Shown piece after piece: positions 61,001-64,000 of a stretch of 64,000 nucleotides of DNA. The stretch is from Gaiellasilicea sp963705515 (lineage in GTDB: Bacteria > Actinomycetota > Thermoleophilia > Gaiellales > Gaiellaceae): the NCBI GenBank assembly GCA_963705515.1, contig CAVPJV010000008.1, forward strand, positions 372,001 through 436,000, read 5' to 3'. The first letter of the stretch is position 1; every line of letters begins with the position of its first letter. The notes beneath the pieces were generated by a model, which was given only the letters and a program-made list of their open reading frames with translations, did not search any database and had not been told where the DNA came from. A program made the translations under genes and the position numbers.

Positions 61001-62519
61001 ATACCGACCTCTTATTTCGATCCTCATTCCTACGTTCAATACACCTACTGAGGTACTGTCGGACACGGTCAAGTCCATCCTGTCGCAATCGTACTCCCAG
61101 TGGGAGTTGATCGTCGTCGACGACGGCAGCACTTCCCAAGCGCTTACCGCCTTCCTGTCAGGGCTGATTGCGTGGGACAATAGAATCTCCGTCACGCATC
61201 TGCCTACAAATTCGGGCATATCGGCTGCGACTAACAAGGCCTTGCATCTTGCGCGTGGTGAGTACATCGCCCTGGTTGACCACGACGATCTCGTTCTTCC
61301 GGATGCTCTTCTCGCGGTCGTTCGTGTAATGAATGACGATTCAGCCGTCGATGTGATCTACACTGATCAAGAGTACGGAGACCAAGACGGAGTTCCTCAA
61401 GAACCGCTTGTCAAACCTGATTGGGACCCGTATCTCTTTCTCGGCGTCATGTACGTTGGTCACTTGCTTGTCGTTCGGAGGACTCTGGCGACCACGGTTG
61501 GTGGTTTCGACTCCAACTTCGACAACGTTCAGGACTTCGAGTTCATGCTTCGGTTGAGCGAGCACACCGATCGCATACGGCACGTACCGGCCATCCACTA
61601 CCGCTGGCGTCGCGTACCTGGCAGCGTCGCTGCTCAAGGCGATGCGAAAGCAGACATCGAGTCGCTCCAATCGGCCGCCGTTTCAGCACATCTGCGTCGA
61701 CGCGGGGTGGCGGCATCCGTGAGACCGCATCCCTATCTCGCGCATCGCGCGTTGTTGGCCCCGAGCCCCGCGAAGCCGCCCTCTCTTTCGCTCATTCTGG
61801 GGCCGATCGACGATGCCAACGCCGTTGCTTCAACATTCCAGACGTACCTCACGAACCTCCCAACGCCTCTCGACGTGTGGTGTTGGGGAGTTGACGCCGC
61901 GGCTGCGGTGGGCTCGACGCCCGCACAGCCGATCGCGATGAAGCCTGCGCACTGCCTAGCAGATGCCGCCGAATCTGCGCTGGGGGATATGCTGCTATTT
62001 CTTGAACCAGGATTATTGCCTGCGAGCGAAGAGTGGCCTGAGCATCTGCAGTTCTACGCGCGACTGGATAAGGTGGCATGTGCGAGCGGCGTCGTGGTCG
62101 ACTCGGCCGGACTAATAGACGAGGCGGGGTTGGTAATCGGCATAGATGGCGCCGTAGGTGCGGCGTTTATTGGTAGGAATGCTGACTCCGATGGTTATGC
62201 AGGATCCCTGTCGTGCACTCGTGCAGTGGCGGCAGTGTCGGGCCGCAATGTCATGATTAGCAGGGCGTTGCTCCTCTCTCTCGGCGGCATGAATCGTCAC
62301 TACAGCGAAACGAAACTCGCCTGGGTCGACCTTTCCTTCCGCGCGGCCCAACGCGGTTTGCACTGCGTCGTCTCTCCACAAGCGCGATTCGTTCGCGAGG
62401 CGACCAACCGGCAAGTGGCGGCGACCACCTCTCTTGATCTGTTGCTCTTGCGTGATCGTTGGGGGCGTCGCCTGGATGCCGGTGATCCTTACCACATCGG
62501 CAGGTTGTTTGATCAGTGA
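57999..62519 (+). CDS. Sulfotransferase-like / coiled-coil / GT2 glycosyltransferase fusion protein
   Basis: 1506 residues. Residues about 25-270 are a sulfotransferase-like domain: the PAPS-loop motif AGSHRSGTSALARVLSLLG near 30 and VVRNPLEVAASLRARNG near 150. Residues about 285-720 are a long Glu/Ala/Arg-rich coiled coil without Pro breaks. Residues about 755-935 hold three copies of a motif like FDADYYLATYPDITAAGVDP followed by HY and GWREGR. Residues about 1000-1250 are a GT2 domain (ISILIPTFNTPTEVLSDTVK; VVDDGSTSQALTAFLSG; VDHDDLVLPDALL). The tail to 1506 looks like a degenerate glycosyltransferase-related domain. TTG start is set by the SD. Codon usage is less GC-rich than the left part, suggesting later acquisition. 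Confidence 0.85.
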   Translation: MNGEFDDLVVDIGRSPLTPVLERTAILVAGSHRSGTSALARVLSLLGCDLPKHVLAPAEDNELGFWEPVRVLQAHDVFLGSMGSSWDDVAAIPDGAFVSAAARELRQELALLLHEEYGSSSLFVVKDPRIARLLPVWLAVLAELQAAPAIALVVRNPLEVAASLRARNGFTTTKSLLLWLRHTIEYEQHSRGRARSVVLYDELLRNWHGVVARVGEDLGITWPGSSHRATVEIEHFLSERQRHHVFDWRDLEGRSDVVSWVKEAYFALRGTDPVQVLDQVRDELARADKAFGPILEEARLELDASREQTLQGAAARDALGRDIEARSLELEAREVEVQQLREEVGEMTSSLAAVASQAATHEADVAALHAERDRLAHEVERFGEEARQLAAAVEAAQARVDAADAETARTREELNTAQAEVDRLRNSADEAVARAAALEANASAERETLLSGLHTARATVEQLEERIAGANAALGALEAQAASDRGALLQELTEARAEAERLTARIVAEELEAAAARRKALADLDAANAEANRLAKQLEDTSFAADELASTADELLSSVEAELEASQAAQDRLRAEIVDNLEENGELRILVEHLEGALESTAAALREHEQAAAAAGRESAARQAEVDNERTRLRHELETARTNFENARAEVEFAHNELQMLRSEAASEREALSAEHGVVRAEADGLVAELESARAHADGLAARTAELEAALGAHTALLHRLQSVSGRRTSRWRTLSQLGTWLLPPTPRKLNYLRQYLALRGSGEFDVDAYLLGNHDVLTSGINPLMHYVEYGRREGRMVHVKVHQPDRAMASISPDSSLQARDEPMPTHDDVVADSAQHSESAWLSENQRDLLAAHFDADYYLATYPDITAAGVDPLDHYSAVGWREGRDPSPRFSSSYYLDAYPDVREAGMQPLLHYVIAGLGEGRRSVPPEVISTAELPPRSLEEEIGEWLCPTGNPGLTPNAADLGDTTLEQDDAEIVKQVLAWRGRAESVRMAEQLAYRPLISILIPTFNTPTEVLSDTVKSILSQSYSQWELIVVDDGSTSQALTAFLSGLIAWDNRISVTHLPTNSGISAATNKALHLARGEYIALVDHDDLVLPDALLAVVRVMNDDSAVDVIYTDQEYGDQDGVPQEPLVKPDWDPYLFLGVMYVGHLLVVRRTLATTVGGFDSNFDNVQDFEFMLRLSEHTDRIRHVPAIHYRWRRVPGSVAAQGDAKADIESLQSAAVSAHLRRRGVAASVRPHPYLAHRALLAPSPAKPPSLSLILGPIDDANAVASTFQTYLTNLPTPLDVWCWGVDAAAAVGSTPAQPIAMKPAHCLADAAESALGDMLLFLEPGLLPASEEWPEHLQFYARLDKVACASGVVVDSAGLIDEAGLVIGIDGAVGAAFIGRNADSDGYAGSLSCTRAVAAVSGRNVMISRALLLSLGGMNRHYSETKLAWVDLSFRAAQRGLHCVVSPQARFVREATNRQVAATTSLDLLLLRDRWGRRLDAGDPYHIGRLFDQ

Positions 62520-64000
62520 CGTCGCGTACGAACCCGAACGTCTTGTTGGTCAGCCACTGCGACTTCTTCGGCAACAGCGCGTACCACGCACTCGCACTCG
62601 CGCGGATGTTCAGAGCGCAGGGAATCAATCCCGCCATCGCGATACCCGACAACCTTGCTTCGTTCGAAGTCGTCGGTCAGCAGTCCTTCGTAATCACGAC
62701 CTACGCACACGCTCTTCGCGGCGAGCAACTATTCGGAGATCGCGCCAAGCCCGACATCATTCATGCATTCACGCCGCGCGAGCATGTGCGCAAGTTCACC
62801 GAGGCACTTAGTGCGCAGTGCGACTGTCCTTACGTCGTGCACTTCGAAGACAATGAGCGCATTATTGTAGAGGACGAGATCGGCAAGGAAGCGCTTGCTG
62901 CGCTGGACGACCTGCCGCCTGCACTCACGGAACCCTTGATTGCCGGTTGGCGGTCACATCCACAGCGGGCCAATAGCTTCGTGGAGCGGGCCAGCGGCCT
63001 TACAGCAGTGATCGACCGACTGCTCGACGGCGTACCACCTGGCATCCCCCGAACTGTATTTTGGCCGGGATTCGATGAAGGTGCCCGAGATAATCGGGGC
63101 GCGGGCAGTCTACGGACAGATCTCGGTATCGCCGCCGACGAGATCGTCCTCGTGTATACGGGCAACCTTCACGCCTCGAACGTTTCCGAGATGCGGAGCC
63201 TTTACCTTGCAGTTGCCCTATTACGAAGAGGAGGATACCCCGCGCGGCTCGTAAGAACGGGTCATAACCATACGCCCGCGGAATGGCTCCAGGAGCTCGA
63301 ACTTGGTGATGCAGTGCTTGATCTAGGCTTCCTAACTCGATCTAAGCTGTGGCAGGTACTGCAACTGGCAGACATCCTCGTGCAGCCGGGAGCGGCAGAT
63401 GACTTTAACGAGTACCGCTTTCCGTCTAAACTGCCCGACTTCTTGGTTTCAGGGAAACCAGTCGTCCTACCCAGATCGAACATCGGCCGGCAACTCATCC
63501 ACGCGGAGAACGCGTTGCTCCTTGACCGAGGCGACGCCGAAGAGATCTTCGACATGGTCGCGACCTTGGCCGACGACGCGAGTCTCCGTCAGCGGATTGG
63601 CGAGGCGGGGAAGGCGTTCGCCGAGACGTATTTGCGGTGGGATCATGCTGCTGCGAAGGTGAGCTCGCTTTACTGCGAGGTGCTCGATCGAGGCGGGGAC
63701 GGCGCAGGATGGGTCGCTGTTCCCGCGGCTGTCGAACCTGACGTCAAGTTGATCGCGTTCTATCTTCCTCAGTTCCATCCGATCGAAGAGAATGACGAGT
63801 GGTGGGGTGAGGGGTTCACCGAGTGGACGAATGTCCGTGCGGGCCGTCCAGCATTTCGCGGGCACTACCAACCGCAGGTTCCTTACGACGGCGGGTATTA
63901 CGATCTCCGCGACCCACTCGTGCTGGATCAGCAAGCGGCCCTCGCTAAGGCATACGGCATTTACGGTTTCTGTTACTACTACTACTGGTTTGATGGTCGC
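62516..64000 (+). CDS. GT4 glycosyltransferase fused to a WbsX/GH99-like domain (3' end outside window)
   Basis: Open from GTG 62516 (overlapping the upstream TGA) to the window edge, 495 residues visible. Residues about 1-395 look GT4-like: VLLVSHCDFFGNSAYHALAL, IVLVYTGNLHASNVSEMRSL and YRFPSKLPDFLVSGKPVVLP. From residue about 410, VKLIAFYLPQFHPIEENDEW and WGEGFTEWTNVRAGRPAFRG are the start of WbsX-type domains (GH99-like TIM barrels in O-antigen clusters); YGIYGFCYYYYWFDGR is the last visible motif. It is probably co-translated with the giant GT. More domains may follow. Confidence 0.85.
   Translation, partial: MTSRTNPNVLLVSHCDFFGNSAYHALALARMFRAQGINPAIAIPDNLASFEVVGQQSFVITTYAHALRGEQLFGDRAKPDIIHAFTPREHVRKFTEALSAQCDCPYVVHFEDNERIIVEDEIGKEALAALDDLPPALTEPLIAGWRSHPQRANSFVERASGLTAVIDRLLDGVPPGIPRTVFWPGFDEGARDNRGAGSLRTDLGIAADEIVLVYTGNLHASNVSEMRSLYLAVALLRRGGYPARLVRTGHNHTPAEWLQELELGDAVLDLGFLTRSKLWQVLQLADILVQPGAADDFNEYRFPSKLPDFLVSGKPVVLPRSNIGRQLIHAENALLLDRGDAEEIFDMVATLADDASLRQRIGEAGKAFAETYLRWDHAAAKVSSLYCEVLDRGGDGAGWVAVPAAVEPDVKLIAFYLPQFHPIEENDEWWGEGFTEWTNVRAGRPAFRGHYQPQVPYDGGYYDLRDPLVLDQQAALAKAYGIYGFCYYYYWFDGR

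Noticed and set aside
1..64000. CRISPR arrays, rRNA and tRNA genes, transposase genes
   Set aside because: None recognised by reading: no regularly spaced repeats, no cloverleaf or rRNA-like segments noticed, and no DDE-type transposase motifs in the translated frames.

Overview
The window is high-GC DNA (roughly 70% by eye, lower after about 57.6 kb). It is densely packed with GTG/ATG starts and 4-nt start/stop overlaps, and many genes have a TANNNT hexamer only 6-8 nt before the start codon, which suggests leaderless mRNAs. Together with the family repertoire (FkbM methyltransferases, Wzm/Wzt export, PQQ-propeller surface proteins, many GT2/GT4 enzymes) this points to a deep-branching actinobacterium, most likely Thermoleophilia (Gaiella/Solirubrobacter-like). 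That placement is inference; there is no rRNA in the window.

Layout. 0-3.6 kb: the end of a TetR regulator, two convergent MFS transporters and a DUF402 protein. 3.6-19 kb: a long plus-strand cell-surface glycan operon with a GtrB-type GT2, an NAD-dependent 4,6-dehydratase-like enzyme, an ATP-grasp ligase, a DegT aminotransferase, a YbhN-like flippase-domain protein, several GTs, a WaaL-type polymerase/ligase, the Wzm/Wzt exporter and two FkbM methyltransferases. 19-31.5 kb: short alternating-strand operons of GTs and methyltransferases, then a minus-strand sugar-nucleotide set (UDP-GlcNAc 2-epimerase, CgeB-like GT, epimerase, DegT). 31.7-33.9 kb: a membrane GT2, a phosphoglycosyl transferase and a small toxin-antitoxin pair. 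34-41 kb: an ATP-grasp protein followed by alternating PQQ-like beta-propeller and GT-C membrane proteins. 41-45.5 kb: epimerase, Wzz-like protein, GT2 and a secreted amidase. 45.7-54 kb: a second glycan module (WcaJ-like initiator, GTs, methyltransferase, WaaL-like polymerase with TPR-like tail) and a secreted clan-A glycoside hydrolase. 54-58 kb: methyltransferases and a PhyH dioxygenase set among decayed, rearranged gene fragments. 58-64 kb: a 1506-residue sulfotransferase/coiled-coil/GT2 fusion and a GT4-WbsX protein cut by the window edge.

The genes plausibly build, modify (amination, methylation, perhaps sulfation), polymerise and export at least two surface polysaccharides. Two initiating phosphoglycosyl transferases and two polymerase/ligase candidates support more than one pathway.

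Three things are not explained by ordinary annotation. (1) Two copies of a non-coding hairpin element (4533-4695 minus, 31536-31639 plus) share a core but have different, internally complementary outer arms. (2) A 19-bp perfect palindrome occurs three times inside coding sequence, each time keeping the frame open. (3) At least fifteen single-base frame changes break twelve otherwise intact genes; fourteen are +1 and look like one-base overcalls in 2-3-base runs, so these genes are probably intact in the organism.
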